From Calothrix sp. PCC 7103 (GTDB lineage: Bacteria > Cyanobacteriota > Cyanobacteriia > Cyanobacteriales > Nostocaceae), in contig NZ_KB217481.1 in assembly GCF_000331305.1 (NCBI RefSeq), positions 156,765-220,764 of the forward strand: a DNA stretch of 64,000 nt, given 5' to 3'. The notes below the pieces were generated by a model that ran no database searches, was not told the DNA's origin, and worked only from the letters and a program-made list of their open reading frames with translations. Positions within the stretch are counted from its first letter, which is position 1. The number at the start of each line of letters is the position of its first letter. This document shows positions 30,902 through 41,349 of the stretch, piece after piece. A program made the position numbers and the translations under genes.

Positions 30902-33620
30902 AATAGGCGCCCGTAAAGTCAATAACGGCGCCACTAAAACTAAACTAACCCCGTTTGAAGATGATTTAGATTTGGCATCTTTTTTACAAGTAGATTTAAA
31001 TGGGCGTAGCGTCGGCGCCTATGTTTTGCGTAAAGGTGAGAACAGTTTTAAAATAATTTATGGTTGGGAATGTCAAGGAATTCACTCTTCATTAAGGGAC
31101 GAGCAAATCGACCCGGTTTTTGATGCAATTGAAAGCGGCTTAAAAGATTTTCCGCCAAAAGAGGAACTTACAGTTAATTTGGGTTCCTTTACAAGTGATG
31201 AGCAGCGACAAGAGCAGTTAGGTAAACTTGCTGATAGTGCTTTTTGTGACGAGTTAAGATATCTAATATTTTCAGAACGTGCGCGCGTACAAGAACTTAC
31301 TAATCTAGGGTTAAGAAAGCCTAAATATTTAAGGCTTTATGCAACTTATACTCATGATGCAAGTTCTGTGGATGCAGCGGATAAAGTAGAAGAAATGCTT
31401 AATTCGTATGAAATTGCTTGGAAGAAATTTACAGGTGAATATAAAGATATTCAAGTAACTCTAATTGAAAGCTTGTTCCGCTCGTCTTTTATTGCCGGGT
31501 TTGAAACCTGGGAACAATTAATTACAAATAAACTAGGTTTAAATGTAAAGGCGTTAAGTGCAAAAGATTTATGGGTGCAACTTTGGGGTAGATTTAACGG
31601 AACTAAACCGAGACCAATACCTCAATGCTTGAAACTGACTGACGATGGATTGGACGAAGAAATAAATACAGACTACATGCCCTCAACTTATTTGATGGAA
31701 GACGAAACTTCTGTCCCCCATGCCGACCGTAAATGGGTTGCGCTAAATGGAAGTTACATTGGCGCCTTAACTTTTGTGGATAAACCAGGAGGATGGGTAG
31801 ATAAAAGCGCGCAGATGCGTTATTTGTGGGAAGTAGTCGGGCGTGATAAAGTGACTGACACTGAAATATTCTGCCAAATTTCAAGAGCTAACGAAACTCT
31901 TGTCAAGACAAATATGCAACGGATGACCAAACAGGCGAATACAGCTTCTGCCGTATCAGCAAAAAGTAATTCAATCGATGTTAAGGCGGCTCTAAATATT
32001 GAAAAAGGGGTGGATGCACAACGCTCATTATATGAAGGCGCCGTTCCATTTTACTGTGGTTGCAATTTCCTTATATATAGAGACACTGTAAAAGAACTGG
32101 ACGATGCCTGTCGATATTTTCAGTCGTTGTTTTTCCGTCCAGCATGGGTTGTTCGTGAAACTGAATACCCTTGGCGTATATGGATTCAATCACTTCTTTT
32201 AAAATGGGAAAGATTGCTTACACAGCCATTTAATCGGCGCCAGGTTTATTTAAATTCTGAAGTAATTGGCTTGCTTCCACTAGTTCGTACAAGAGGAGGG
32301 GACTCGACAGGATTTGAACTAATCGCTGATGAAGGAGGTACACCTGTACATGTAGACTTGTACACGAAACATCGAAATATTGGGCTTTTTGGTACAACTC
32401 GAAGTGGTAAATCAGTCATAGCTTCCGGAATTTTAACGCAGGGTTTAGCCTATGGGATTCCTGTGGTTGCCCTAGACTTTCCTAAACCTGACGGCACAGG
32501 CACATTTGATGAATATACTCGATTCTTTGGAGAGCGCGGAAGTTATTTTGATGTTGGTTCCGAGTCGTCAAATTTATTTGAATTACCTAATTTAAGTGGA
32601 CTTGGGGAGCAGGAACAAAAAGATAGATTTGAGGATTATAAAGATTTTTTATGCGAAGCTTTGATGGGCATGATTCTAGGCGCCAAAGTAGGAGGAGGCG
32701 ACCGTGACCGTAAATTAACTGATACTGTTCGTTCCGTTTTAGTTCTAGCTCTAAAAGAATTTTTTGCAGACGATTTTATTCGTCAACGTTATGCTGCTGC
32801 ATTTATTGGAGGCTTGGGCAGTCCAGAGTGGAATAATACTCCAACGCTTATCGACTTCATTACTTTCTGTTCTTTAGAAAGACTGCAAGTTCCAAATCAA
32901 TCAGTAGAAATTAAGGAGGCACTTGAAACAGTAAAATTAAGATTACGATTTTGGATATCAAGCCGTGTTGGTAAATCGATTTCGGCGCCTTCCACTTTTA
33001 GAATTGACTCAGAACTTCTTGTATTCGCTTTAAGAAATTTATCAAATGACGATGATGCTGCAATATTAGCTTTGAGTGCTTATTCGGCAGCATTAAGACG
33101 CGCACTATCTAGCCCTAGGTCAATATTCTTTATTGATGAAGCGTCAATTTTATTCGAGTATGATTCAATTGCAAATCTAATTGCTAGATTATGTGCAAAT
33201 GGCGCCAAATCAGGGGTAGACGTAATTATTTCGGCGCAAGACCCTGACACTATAGCAAAGTCGTCTGCTGCTGCTAAAATTCTTCAAAATTTATCTACTA
33301 AATTAGTTGGACGGATACAACCTACTGCTATAGATAGCTTTGTAAATATACTCAAATATCCGCGTGAAATCATTACCAAAAACTCGACGGAGAGCTTTTT
33401 TCCGAAAAAAGAAAGTATTTACTCGCAGTGGTTACTCGACGATGGCGGCGTATACACTTATTGTCGATTTTATCCTGGCTATGGTCTTCTAGCCGCCGTA
33501 GCCAACAACCCCGATGAACATGCCGAAAGAACAGCGATACTAAGTAAATATCCTAAATCTGAAAAATTATTAGGGATGCACGAATTTGCTCAAACCCTTG
33601 TTAACAAACTACGAGGTTAA
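30870..33620 (+). CDS. VirB4/TraC-like type IV secretion ATPase
   Basis: 916 residues. Walker A FGTTRSGKS (507-515) and Walker B SIFFIDEAS (751-759), with a long N-terminal domain and the conserved LD.PKP strand after the P-loop, are typical of VirB4. The protein would power pilus assembly and substrate transfer as a hexamer at the inner membrane. A SSRVGKS segment around 697-703 and the SAQDPD motif after Walker B also fit. The ATG overlaps the preceding gene. No transmembrane helix is evident. Confidence 0.9.
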   Translation: MSKKEKKVKNKIGARKVNNGATKTKLTPFEDDLDLASFLQVDLNGRSVGAYVLRKGENSFKIIYGWECQGIHSSLRDEQIDPVFDAIESGLKDFPPKEELTVNLGSFTSDEQRQEQLGKLADSAFCDELRYLIFSERARVQELTNLGLRKPKYLRLYATYTHDASSVDAADKVEEMLNSYEIAWKKFTGEYKDIQVTLIESLFRSSFIAGFETWEQLITNKLGLNVKALSAKDLWVQLWGRFNGTKPRPIPQCLKLTDDGLDEEINTDYMPSTYLMEDETSVPHADRKWVALNGSYIGALTFVDKPGGWVDKSAQMRYLWEVVGRDKVTDTEIFCQISRANETLVKTNMQRMTKQANTASAVSAKSNSIDVKAALNIEKGVDAQRSLYEGAVPFYCGCNFLIYRDTVKELDDACRYFQSLFFRPAWVVRETEYPWRIWIQSLLLKWERLLTQPFNRRQVYLNSEVIGLLPLVRTRGGDSTGFELIADEGGTPVHVDLYTKHRNIGLFGTTRSGKSVIASGILTQGLAYGIPVVALDFPKPDGTGTFDEYTRFFGERGSYFDVGSESSNLFELPNLSGLGEQEQKDRFEDYKDFLCEALMGMILGAKVGGGDRDRKLTDTVRSVLVLALKEFFADDFIRQRYAAAFIGGLGSPEWNNTPTLIDFITFCSLERLQVPNQSVEIKEALETVKLRLRFWISSRVGKSISAPSTFRIDSELLVFALRNLSNDDDAAILALSAYSAALRRALSSPRSIFFIDEASILFEYDSIANLIARLCANGAKSGVDVIISAQDPDTIAKSSAAAKILQNLSTKLVGRIQPTAIDSFVNILKYPREIITKNSTESFFPKKESIYSQWLLDDGGVYTYCRFYPGYGLLAAVANNPDEHAERTAILSKYPKSEKLLGMHEFAQTLVNKLRG

Positions 33621-33622
33621 TT

Positions 33623-34399
33623 ATGAAACTGCAAATAAAAAAGAAAACGGTTTTAAAAAGTATAGGAATAGGGGCAGCAATTATATTATTGGCGCCTGGT
33701 GATGCGAAAGCGCTCGATTTATTTGGTTCAGTCTTCAATCAAATGTACGGTCAATTACAAAATGCGGTTAATTCGCAATTACAAGCGGCTCAAAATTATT
33801 TACAAACTTACGCTCAACATCAGATAAGTACTTGGGGGCAACAAGCTAATCAAGAAATAACGAGTGCAATTCAAGATTCAATCGGCGCCTTGGGGCTTCC
33901 CGATATTTTTAAAGTTTTGGAGGTAGCTAAAAAATCAGATAACCCAAATTCAATATTTAATCCTAGCGAAAGTGCCGTACTTCAATCTGTCAGGGGAATA
34001 ACAGGAGCTAGTGCTTATGAAATTATTTCTCAGCAGGGGCAAGAAAAAGTAAAAAAAGAATCAGATATAATAGCGGGTATTGTCCAAGATAGCAGTACCG
34101 TTTCTCAGTCAGTTCAGTCTATAAACGACCAAGCGCAAAATGACGATTCTACACAAGATGTCGTAAAACGTCTTGCAGCACAAAATGCTGAATTATCTAA
34201 ACAACAAGCACAACTAGCAAGCGTTTCTGGGTCTGTAAATCAAAATTTGCAAACTCTAAACAAACAGCAGGCAGTTACAAATATAAATTTAGACCAGCTA
34301 AATCAAACTACTGCTGGTCAAACGCAACGTAAAAATTATGAATCACTTTCAATTGGAAGAGAAAACTATGTGCGTGCTTCTCGCGCAAGATTATTTTAA
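33623..34399 (+). CDS. VirB5/TrbJ-like secreted protein
   Basis: 258 residues with a clear signal peptide (KKKTVLKSIGIGAAIILLAP, cleavage near GDAKA-LD, about residue 30). The mature part is helical and Gln/Asn-rich, with a coiled coil from about 165 to 235 (AQNAELSKQQAQLASVSGSV). VirB5-type proteins are pilus-tip or periplasmic adhesins of this shape. GAGG upstream of the ATG; starts 2 bases after virB4-like stop. Confidence 0.65.
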   Translation: MKLQIKKKTVLKSIGIGAAIILLAPGDAKALDLFGSVFNQMYGQLQNAVNSQLQAAQNYLQTYAQHQISTWGQQANQEITSAIQDSIGALGLPDIFKVLEVAKKSDNPNSIFNPSESAVLQSVRGITGASAYEIISQQGQEKVKKESDIIAGIVQDSSTVSQSVQSINDQAQNDDSTQDVVKRLAAQNAELSKQQAQLASVSGSVNQNLQTLNKQQAVTNINLDQLNQTTAGQTQRKNYESLSIGRENYVRASRARLF

Positions 34400-34413
34400 A
34401 GGAGACAGGCGCC

Positions 34414-35457
34414 TTGGCACTTTCCACTTTTCTGTTACAAATTCAGCCCCCTGCTGTTGACCCTGCTAGTATTTTAAATGACGGGAAAGCTGCCGCAGAT
34501 GCAACTGCCGCTGCAATGGATGGGCTTTGGAAAGATGTTTTGGGAGGAGGTCTTTATAAAGCAATTTCTGACACCGCAGCTTTTTTTGCAGTAGTAACTT
34601 TGCTTGCTTGGCTTGTCAATTGGTATAAAGCCATGCTGGAAGGTGATGAATATCGCGCATTTGGAGAGCTTATATGGGTCTTACTTGTAATTTTTCTATT
34701 GTCAGGGCAGGCAGCTCCATTAAGGACAGTCACTCTCGGAATGAGAAATGTAATAAACATCACTAATAACAATTTGCTTAATACCACAGCGAATAATATA
34801 AGTTTGCAGCAAAACTTCCAATCCATAATGGCTAGAGGCGCCGCTCAGGATAATGCCCAAGCGATTATATCGCAATGTAGCTCGATTACAGACCCCCAAG
34901 GGCAAGACGCTTGTATGAAAGACGCAATATCTAAAGCGAAGCAAATGGGAGACGCTTCTACTTCTGGAGGAAGCTGGTGGGATAATTTCTTGAACAGTTT
35001 AAACCCAATAACTGGTATACAAAACGATTTGATGTTAATGATGCGTGGGTGGCTAATGGCTCTTGGCGCCGGGTTCCAGTATTGTATTGAAGTCGCACTT
35101 TTGTTAACAGCTTTACTCGGTCCAATAGCAGTTGGTTTATCTCTTTTACCAGTTGGAGGTAAAGCTATTTTTGCATGGGCTATGGGATTTTATTCTGTCG
35201 GATTTACTAAGCTTGCTTACAATATAATTTGCGGACTTGTGGCTACTATCATTTTAAATTCGGGCAATAACGACCCTTTGTTATTTGCATTTATTACTGC
35301 AATATTGGCGCCAATTTTAGCTATGGCTATTGCGGCTGGAGGTGGGATGTCAATTTTTAATAGCTTGGTAAGTATTGGGACAATGGCTACAAAAGGCGCC
35401 GGAGCCGTTGTAAGTGGAGGTGCTTCTGTGATTGTTGATATGGCTACTAAGGAATAA
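34414..35457 (+). CDS. VirB6/TrbL-like polytopic membrane protein
   Basis: 347 residues with hydrophobic segments at about 55-70, 88-107, 212-262 (several spans) and 272-330, the last Gly/Ala-rich (AFITAILAPILAMAIAAGGG). This is the profile of VirB6/TrbL, the inner-membrane channel component. A Cys/Gln-rich periplasmic loop lies at 125-175. TTG start, supported by AAAGGAG ahead of it. Nearly abuts the next gene. Confidence 0.75.
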   Translation: MALSTFLLQIQPPAVDPASILNDGKAAADATAAAMDGLWKDVLGGGLYKAISDTAAFFAVVTLLAWLVNWYKAMLEGDEYRAFGELIWVLLVIFLLSGQAAPLRTVTLGMRNVINITNNNLLNTTANNISLQQNFQSIMARGAAQDNAQAIISQCSSITDPQGQDACMKDAISKAKQMGDASTSGGSWWDNFLNSLNPITGIQNDLMLMMRGWLMALGAGFQYCIEVALLLTALLGPIAVGLSLLPVGGKAIFAWAMGFYSVGFTKLAYNIICGLVATIILNSGNNDPLLFAFITAILAPILAMAIAAGGGMSIFNSLVSIGTMATKGAGAVVSGGASVIVDMATKE

Positions 35458-35458
35458 A

Positions 35459-36253
35459 ATGAAAAACTCCACAGGCAAGCAATTAAATTTTTTACAGCAG
35501 CAAACGTCAAAATTATCCTCAAGCGATACTTTTGGGTTTTTCGTCTTAGGAAGTATTGGTCTTAATTTTTTTGTAATGATACTTATTTTCGGAATTAGTG
35601 GGAAAGTGGCTAAAATAGCCGATACCCCGTCACCAACTTTGGTGCAGTTAGCAGACGGGACTTCGATAACAGCAACAATTTTAGGAAGTAAAGAACGCTC
35701 CCCTCAAGTAATTCAAAATTTCACACAGTCTACACTAGTAAAAATGTTTAGCTGGAGCGGCACAAAACCTATTTTATCGTTAGACCAAGTAGGTAAGCCA
35801 ATTCCAGATTCAGGAGTAGAAGTTGAAATTGATAAAGGAGTAAAACGAGTAGCAACTGCTGCTTATCAAGCTTCTTTCGCCTTAAGCGAAGATTTCAGAA
35901 AAAGCTTTATGAGCAAGGTTGCAGAACTAACGCCCCCTGATGTATTTGGAAGTCGAGGTGCCTTAGCGCAAACAAGTGTAATTTTAATCCCTTTACAAGT
36001 CGGGGCGCCGCGTAAAATTCAAGATGGCGAGTGGTCAGTTCCAATTGTCGCAAACTTGATGTTTATTGGAGGTCGATACTCAAAAAGCGGCGATGTTATT
36101 CCTTTCAATAAAGAGGTATTTGTTCGAGCAGTTGAAATACCCAAGTTTTCTAATGCAAGCAGCCCGGATGAAGTGAGCCAAATAATTTATCTCGCGCGTC
36201 AAAGCGGACTTGAAATTTATGCTATCCGCGATTTACAACGACAATCTTTATAA
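35459..36253 (+). CDS. VirB8/TraE-like inner-membrane protein
   Basis: 264 residues from ATG 35459, the codon following the preceding stop; an upstream in-frame start inside the VirB6-like gene is less likely. One membrane span at about 28-47 (FVLGSIGLNFFVMILIFGI) with cytosolic N-terminus, then a periplasmic domain with beta strands in the VirB8 order. VirB8 nucleates the secretion complex. Identification is by topology, length and position between VirB6- and VirB10-like genes. Confidence 0.65.
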   Translation: MKNSTGKQLNFLQQQTSKLSSSDTFGFFVLGSIGLNFFVMILIFGISGKVAKIADTPSPTLVQLADGTSITATILGSKERSPQVIQNFTQSTLVKMFSWSGTKPILSLDQVGKPIPDSGVEVEIDKGVKRVATAAYQASFALSEDFRKSFMSKVAELTPPDVFGSRGALAQTSVILIPLQVGAPRKIQDGEWSVPIVANLMFIGGRYSKSGDVIPFNKEVFVRAVEIPKFSNASSPDEVSQIIYLARQSGLEIYAIRDLQRQSL

Positions 36254-36261
36254 GGAATTTA

Positions 36262-38037
36262 ATGATGAGTGAAAATCAAGGAGAAAAAATAACAGCTTGG
36301 ACTGAAGATAAATTGGCTAGCTTAGTAGGAATGAATTTACCTACTAAAGAAACTAAAATTCAGTCCCAAGACGAAAATGCTCTAGTACCTTTGGGTGAAC
36401 CCGAATTAAATAGCGAAGATTTTACTAAATCGCTATTTGAAGAGGCGCCGACAGAAAAAGCGACAAAAGGCGGGATGTCGTCAAATCCTTATGCAAAGTT
36501 TACGGCAGTTGCGTTGCCTTTAGGAGCAATATTTTTGGTAGGTGGAATTTTGTATCAATTAGTTACAGGTGGATTTGGCAGTGATAAAAAACCAGAAATT
36601 GCAGCTACACCTACTCCCACACCCACACCGACAGTAACTACAGACGCAGAAACTGGGAACTTAAAAACTGAAGTGGCTTTAGGAACCCAAGCACAGCAGA
36701 TTAATGCGTTGACCGAAGCCAGGGAAAAAGAAAAGCAAAACCCGCTTGACAAAACTTCTAAAGCTGGCATTCAAACTCAACCACTGGCGGCACCTACACC
36801 CGCATCTTCTTTAAACAGAACCTCGACCTCTACAGTTGAAAACAATAAAATTGAACCCAGAATTTCACCATCTGTAAGGCGTGAAGTTGAAAAACCAGCA
36901 TACCTCACAGCAAGACCTAGACAACTTCCACCTCCTCCAGAACCAGTTGTTGAGCGGTCGTATCGACCACGCTACATAGCTCAAGCTGCTGCATCGCCTA
37001 TAAGTCAGCAACCTAGACCTACTTATATGGTGTCTAGAAAAGTTCCATCAAGTAACGTCTCTAGAAAACCCAAGATTCAGCAGAATCCATTGCCAAAAGT
37101 TTATCCTGTAATTCCTCCCAGGCGCCAAAATAATAATACTCGCCCAGGAAACGAAGACCTTGCATCTTTGCTACCCAGAAGCAATGCTTCAACAGCTTTT
37201 CAAGGCACGCCCTCGTACTCAGAAGTTAGCGTGCGAAGAACCATTTCCTATGGCGCCATAACCTACGAACAACCTAAATCAAATAATACGAGCCAAAATT
37301 ATAATAGTGCTAATCACTCATCAAAAAATTTAGCATACGTTAACGCTACTTCAGACGACCAAGAAAAAAATAATTTACTACAAGAAACTCCTGTTATGAA
37401 TTTCCAAGTAGGTAGTTCAGCAGCAGGAAAACTCTCTACTCCCGTCTTTTATTTAGAGCAAAAAAACGGCAATAACGGCGCCACTAACGAATTAGATAGT
37501 CTCACATACTCTTTAAAGTTAACTGAATCATTAAAAGGCGCCAACGAAGAAATTGTCATACCTTCTGGCAGCTTGATTATTCTAAAAGCTTCTGCCATCG
37601 ATAAATCAGGACTCGCTAATCTTAAGGTTTTAGCTTTTATATATAACAATCGTGAATATAATCTTCCTGTGGATTATTTGTCGGTTAGAGGCAACAAAAA
37701 TAAACCTCTCTTAGCAAATAAAATAAACACTGGTGACAATTATACAGGCGCCGAAATTAAAGAAGCTATTATTGCTTCACTTGCAAAAGTCGGTGATGTG
37801 TTAACTCGCCCAGATTCAACCAGCACAATTAGTAATGGTTCAGTGACATCTACGGAAACTAGCGGCGGCAAGGATATTTTAGGCGCCGTTTTAAGTGGTG
37901 GGTTAAACACTATTTTAAAGAGAGAAACCGACAAAACCAATCGAGTCATTGAAGCTAATATAAGCCGACCTCAACTTTGGTATCTTTCTCAGGATACTAA
38001 AGTTAGTTTGTATGTAAACAAAACTTTTCGTTTATAA
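36262..38037 (+). CDS. VirB10/TrbI-like scaffold protein
   Basis: 591 residues. A cytosolic N-terminus, one transmembrane span (about 80-102), a Pro/Thr-rich PTPTPTPT stretch (about 117-125), a long disordered Pro/Ser/Arg region to about 370, and a C-terminal beta domain: VIPSGSLIILKASAIDKSGL, then LKVLAFIYNNREYNLPV. This is the VirB10/TrbI plan, spanning both membranes and linking the inner and outer complexes. AAGGA precedes the double ATG. Confidence 0.85.
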   Translation: MMSENQGEKITAWTEDKLASLVGMNLPTKETKIQSQDENALVPLGEPELNSEDFTKSLFEEAPTEKATKGGMSSNPYAKFTAVALPLGAIFLVGGILYQLVTGGFGSDKKPEIAATPTPTPTPTVTTDAETGNLKTEVALGTQAQQINALTEAREKEKQNPLDKTSKAGIQTQPLAAPTPASSLNRTSTSTVENNKIEPRISPSVRREVEKPAYLTARPRQLPPPPEPVVERSYRPRYIAQAAASPISQQPRPTYMVSRKVPSSNVSRKPKIQQNPLPKVYPVIPPRRQNNNTRPGNEDLASLLPRSNASTAFQGTPSYSEVSVRRTISYGAITYEQPKSNNTSQNYNSANHSSKNLAYVNATSDDQEKNNLLQETPVMNFQVGSSAAGKLSTPVFYLEQKNGNNGATNELDSLTYSLKLTESLKGANEEIVIPSGSLIILKASAIDKSGLANLKVLAFIYNNREYNLPVDYLSVRGNKNKPLLANKINTGDNYTGAEIKEAIIASLAKVGDVLTRPDSTSTISNGSVTSTETSGGKDILGAVLSGGLNTILKRETDKTNRVIEANISRPQLWYLSQDTKVSLYVNKTFRL

Positions 38038-38071
38038 ATTTGGCAATTATGCAAAAAACTAGGAAATATTT

Positions 38072-38881
38072 ATGAAAAGATTTGCTTTATTAATTATTCC
38101 AATTTTATTTAATATATATTGCTTAAAAGCTCAAGCAGATACAGGGATAGAATTTAATTACGTACAGCAGCCAAATAGCACGACAAGTAACTTTCCCCCT
38201 GTAAATAGTGCAAATCAATATACCTCAAATGTTCTAAGAAGGGTGCCATTAAGCAGCTTGCTCGGTAATTCTCCAATTCCTTTCGAGGCAAGTATACCTC
38301 CAAGTGGCGCCAATATAAGTTTAATTGGAAGCGAATGGATAATTAAAAAGTTATGGTTAGCTTCACCTGGGTTTAGTTTGGATTTTGATGGGTGTTTATC
38401 AGGAGGCGCCCCTCAATCAGGTAATCAAGCAGAAAAAGCTGGCTGCTCTGTTAGTGCAGCGCAAGTGATTCACATTACCCCAGACGAAAGAGCAGTAAAT
38501 AAAAATTCAATGCTAACTCTAATCATTTCTTCTGGAGAAGGGAATAGCGAAAAGCGCAAGTTACTGCTTGTACGTTTACTTAAAGGACAAAGCGAAAATT
38601 ATGTTGCTTATAACTATGAAATATATGACAACTACAACTCGGCTAATAATTTAAGCAGAAAGCTGAGTCCTATCGAGTTTATAAAAGAGTGGCGCCTTTA
38701 CAACAGTGGGTTAGAGCGCGCGCTAAGTAACAAACTTCTTGAAAAAAACGGGGTATTACATAGCAAAATTCAAGATTTCCTCGCTTATTTTAAACAGGGT
38801 GCAGATGTGGCTAACGCAGCAAGTCAAGCAGGCATGGATTTACAGATAATAAATAAAATACGTCAGTTAGGTTTAAATTAA
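38072..38881 (+). CDS. Secreted protein of the transfer operon
   Basis: 269 residues with a signal peptide (MKRFALLIIPILFNIYCLKA, cleavage near AQA). The mature part has Ser/Asn-rich beta sequence, two Cys (DGC, AGC) that could form a disulfide, and a helical C-terminus. Its position next to the VirB10-like gene suggests the VirB9/outer-complex role, but no VirB9 motif is seen. AGGAAA precedes the ATG. Confidence 0.55.
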   Translation: MKRFALLIIPILFNIYCLKAQADTGIEFNYVQQPNSTTSNFPPVNSANQYTSNVLRRVPLSSLLGNSPIPFEASIPPSGANISLIGSEWIIKKLWLASPGFSLDFDGCLSGGAPQSGNQAEKAGCSVSAAQVIHITPDERAVNKNSMLTLIISSGEGNSEKRKLLLVRLLKGQSENYVAYNYEIYDNYNSANNLSRKLSPIEFIKEWRLYNSGLERALSNKLLEKNGVLHSKIQDFLAYFKQGADVANAASQAGMDLQIINKIRQLGLN

Positions 38882-38912
38882 AATTCGACACCAAAACTAA
38901 GGAGTTACAAAG

Positions 38913-40745
38913 ATGCGTGCATTAAAATTTATTTCTTGCTTACCCGCCTTGATTTTTCCTTTCGTTTCTGCGACTGGTGTTTACGCTCAAAGCAACACTT
39001 CTGTACCAAAAGTACCTAATGTGAGAGTTTTACTGCCTGATATTAGTAAGATGAATTTCGGCTCTTTACCGAACTTCGCGTCAGGAGGTTCGGTGAATTT
39101 TGATTCTCTAGCGCAGCAAGTTTTAGGAATACCTGGCTTAAGTTGGAACGCAGGCGATGCCCCAAAAGATGTTTTAAAATTGGGATTTTTTCAAGATTCG
39201 TTTAATTTGCAACAACTGAGTCTAAATGACATTGTAGGAACCTTTCAACAAGCTGGCTCTAATTATTTGATGAGTCAGTACAAAGTACTTCAAAAGCAAA
39301 CTATAGCTAGTATTGTTCAGGCTCTGCCTAATTTATCAGATATATCGGCAGCTAATATTCCACCAATTGCTGAATTATTGACTCAAGCTGGTGTATCTGA
39401 TTTGTCATTACCGCTATCAGAAATAATGCAGTCCTATAATGTTGGCGATTTAAGTTTTAGCAATTTAAATTTAAGTCAATATAAAGTAGGCGATATCCCA
39501 GGATTAGATAGTGTGCAGATAGGCGCCCTCAAAGATTGGGAAACTTCTTCAATTAGCGATATTCCTGGATTAGCCCAGCTAAGTTTTACTCAGTTCCCCA
39601 ACCCAATGACTTTAAGGGGAACTGGAATAGGCCAAATTGATGTAGCATTTTCTTACAAAGAAAGCAGAAGAAGTCGTACTATATCAGGGAGCGATAAAGA
39701 AGGATTTAACGTGCCGTGCGATAAAAACTGTGCCGGGTTTGAAGTAACTGGTAACACTCCTATTAACGGCTCATTTTGGATTTCAGGTAAAAAGCCGGCT
39801 CCTTGGGTTAGTGGCGGACGCGGAATTTTAGGCGCCGTTGGTGGTGGTAAAGAACCGCATGGGCGCCACCCATTCGGCAAAGCTTTTAAAGTTGTGATTA
39901 GTGACCAAAACGAGAAAAAAGGGACTGTTGATTTTAGCGCTTATATGAGGTTTTGCAAGCGCTCGCTATTCGTTGATTTAGGTTGTACACCTTATATAAT
40001 CGGCCCAATCCCATTGTTCCCAGGTATTAAGGAAAAGACCTGGATTCCTCTTGGCGCTTCTCTTCCTACCACCCAACCTACTACCAACAATCAATATTCC
40101 TTAAACTATGTCTCTTTAGAGCAACCTTCTCCAACGCCGACTGAGGCGCCTAAATTTGACTTTAATAGTAAACATTTTACTGATAACCAAAGCTTATCTT
40201 ATTTAAAAGAAAATAAGCTTGATTGTAAAACTAGAAGGGGGATGTCGCTCAGTTTACTTACTGATGCGATAGCTAGTGCAGAAGGCGATTATGCTAACAC
40301 TGGAATTTATACTTGTGATACTGCTACTAACTGCGGCAGAAATTTAGGCATTGGGAAATTTAGCTCAAACAATGAAATTGTAAGAAAAGCTATTTCAACA
40401 AAATCGGGAGGCGCCGATTTTTTAAAAAAGCTTGATAAGGGCGAGAATATTACAGGAGACGAGCTAGTATATTTTCTATCTCCTTACGACCAAAAAAAAA
40501 TTCTTTCTGAAAGCTTGTCACCTGTTGTTGAAGTGGCTTTTAACCAGCTTAGGGATAGGCAATTATCTTTAACTTCCTCTAATCTAGCTCAAAGAGTAGG
40601 AGAAATATATTTTGCAGGGAGTGCAGTAGATATAAGTTCCAACATTTTAAATTTAAAAGGCATTTCTCCATCAGACTTCGGTAGCAATGTCGCAAAATAT
40701 TATGAAAGCAATGAGTACACTGTAGATAGCTGTAATCATGAATAA
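38913..40745 (+). CDS. Large secreted protein with transglycosylase-like C-terminal domain
   Basis: 610 residues. Signal peptide to about residue 25 (ATGVYAQ). A long beta- and repeat-like middle with recurring SDI/GDI motifs (IPGLAQLSFT, VGDIPGLDS) fills residues 40-230, and the remainder includes paired Cys. Around 445-575 the sequence LLTDAIASAEGDY and GRNLGIGKF resembles lysozyme-like transglycosylases, with the Glu of SAEG as a possible catalytic acid. VirB1-type enzymes open peptidoglycan for the secretion channel. The domain call is by eye. AAGGAG upstream. Confidence 0.6.
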   Translation: MRALKFISCLPALIFPFVSATGVYAQSNTSVPKVPNVRVLLPDISKMNFGSLPNFASGGSVNFDSLAQQVLGIPGLSWNAGDAPKDVLKLGFFQDSFNLQQLSLNDIVGTFQQAGSNYLMSQYKVLQKQTIASIVQALPNLSDISAANIPPIAELLTQAGVSDLSLPLSEIMQSYNVGDLSFSNLNLSQYKVGDIPGLDSVQIGALKDWETSSISDIPGLAQLSFTQFPNPMTLRGTGIGQIDVAFSYKESRRSRTISGSDKEGFNVPCDKNCAGFEVTGNTPINGSFWISGKKPAPWVSGGRGILGAVGGGKEPHGRHPFGKAFKVVISDQNEKKGTVDFSAYMRFCKRSLFVDLGCTPYIIGPIPLFPGIKEKTWIPLGASLPTTQPTTNNQYSLNYVSLEQPSPTPTEAPKFDFNSKHFTDNQSLSYLKENKLDCKTRRGMSLSLLTDAIASAEGDYANTGIYTCDTATNCGRNLGIGKFSSNNEIVRKAISTKSGGADFLKKLDKGENITGDELVYFLSPYDQKKILSESLSPVVEVAFNQLRDRQLSLTSSNLAQRVGEIYFAGSAVDISSNILNLKGISPSDFGSNVAKYYESNEYTVDSCNHE

Positions 40746-41349
40746 ACAGTTATTCCCAAAAATTATTTCAAATAAAAACCCTAAAATACTCATTCTCATT
40801 GCTTGCTCAATAATAGGAGTATTAGGCGCCGGAGTGTTCATTTTATTCAGTTTATTCGGTGGTAACGATAAACTAACAATATCTGATTGGAAAGACGCTA
40901 AATCAGCACCAATAGAAAAAGCGGTAAAGGAATCAATTGCTAAATCAGGGTTTAACTTAGAATCAGCTAAAGTACTTGCAATTTCATTAAAAAAAGAAAC
41001 CACTTATTTAGTAAACCCTAATTCTACAAATTTCTGTGGCACTGGCGGGTGTTTGGTAAAAGCTTATAACGCTAAAGGTGGTTTAGTGTTTTCTTACTTG
41101 TTAGACCTTAATTTACCCAAAGGATTCAATTCTTTAATTGTGCCTGGTACTATCACATCAAAAAATTGTTTTGCTATTTTACAAGCAGTTTCAGATATGT
41201 CAGTTTCTAAAAATGAATTTTGTAAAGAAGGTGAAGAATTTCATTTACTCAATATATCAGTAGAAAGCTTGGAAAAAAACAATGAACCAAAACCTACGCC
41301 AACACCAGATAATAGCCCAAGCAAGTCCCCAAAATCTAAAAAAATCTAG
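40738..41349 (+). CDS. Membrane-anchored Cys-containing protein of the transfer operon
   Basis: 203 residues. One hydrophobic span (about 14-36, ILILIACSIIGVLGAGVFIL) anchors it, followed by an external domain with four Cys (FCGTGGC, NCF, EFC) and a low-complexity PTPTPDNSPSKSP tail. The 5' end overlaps the preceding gene by 8 bases. Not recognised; the anchored Cys domain suggests a periplasmic structural role. Confidence 0.5.
   Translation: MNKQLFPKIISNKNPKILILIACSIIGVLGAGVFILFSLFGGNDKLTISDWKDAKSAPIEKAVKESIAKSGFNLESAKVLAISLKKETTYLVNPNSTNFCGTGGCLVKAYNAKGGLVFSYLLDLNLPKGFNSLIVPGTITSKNCFAILQAVSDMSVSKNEFCKEGEEFHLLNISVESLEKNNEPKPTPTPDNSPSKSPKSKKI

Noticed and set aside
36555-36770. Minus-strand frame with a Gly-Val repeat
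   Set aside because: It is the antisense of the Pro/Thr stretch of the VirB10-like gene.
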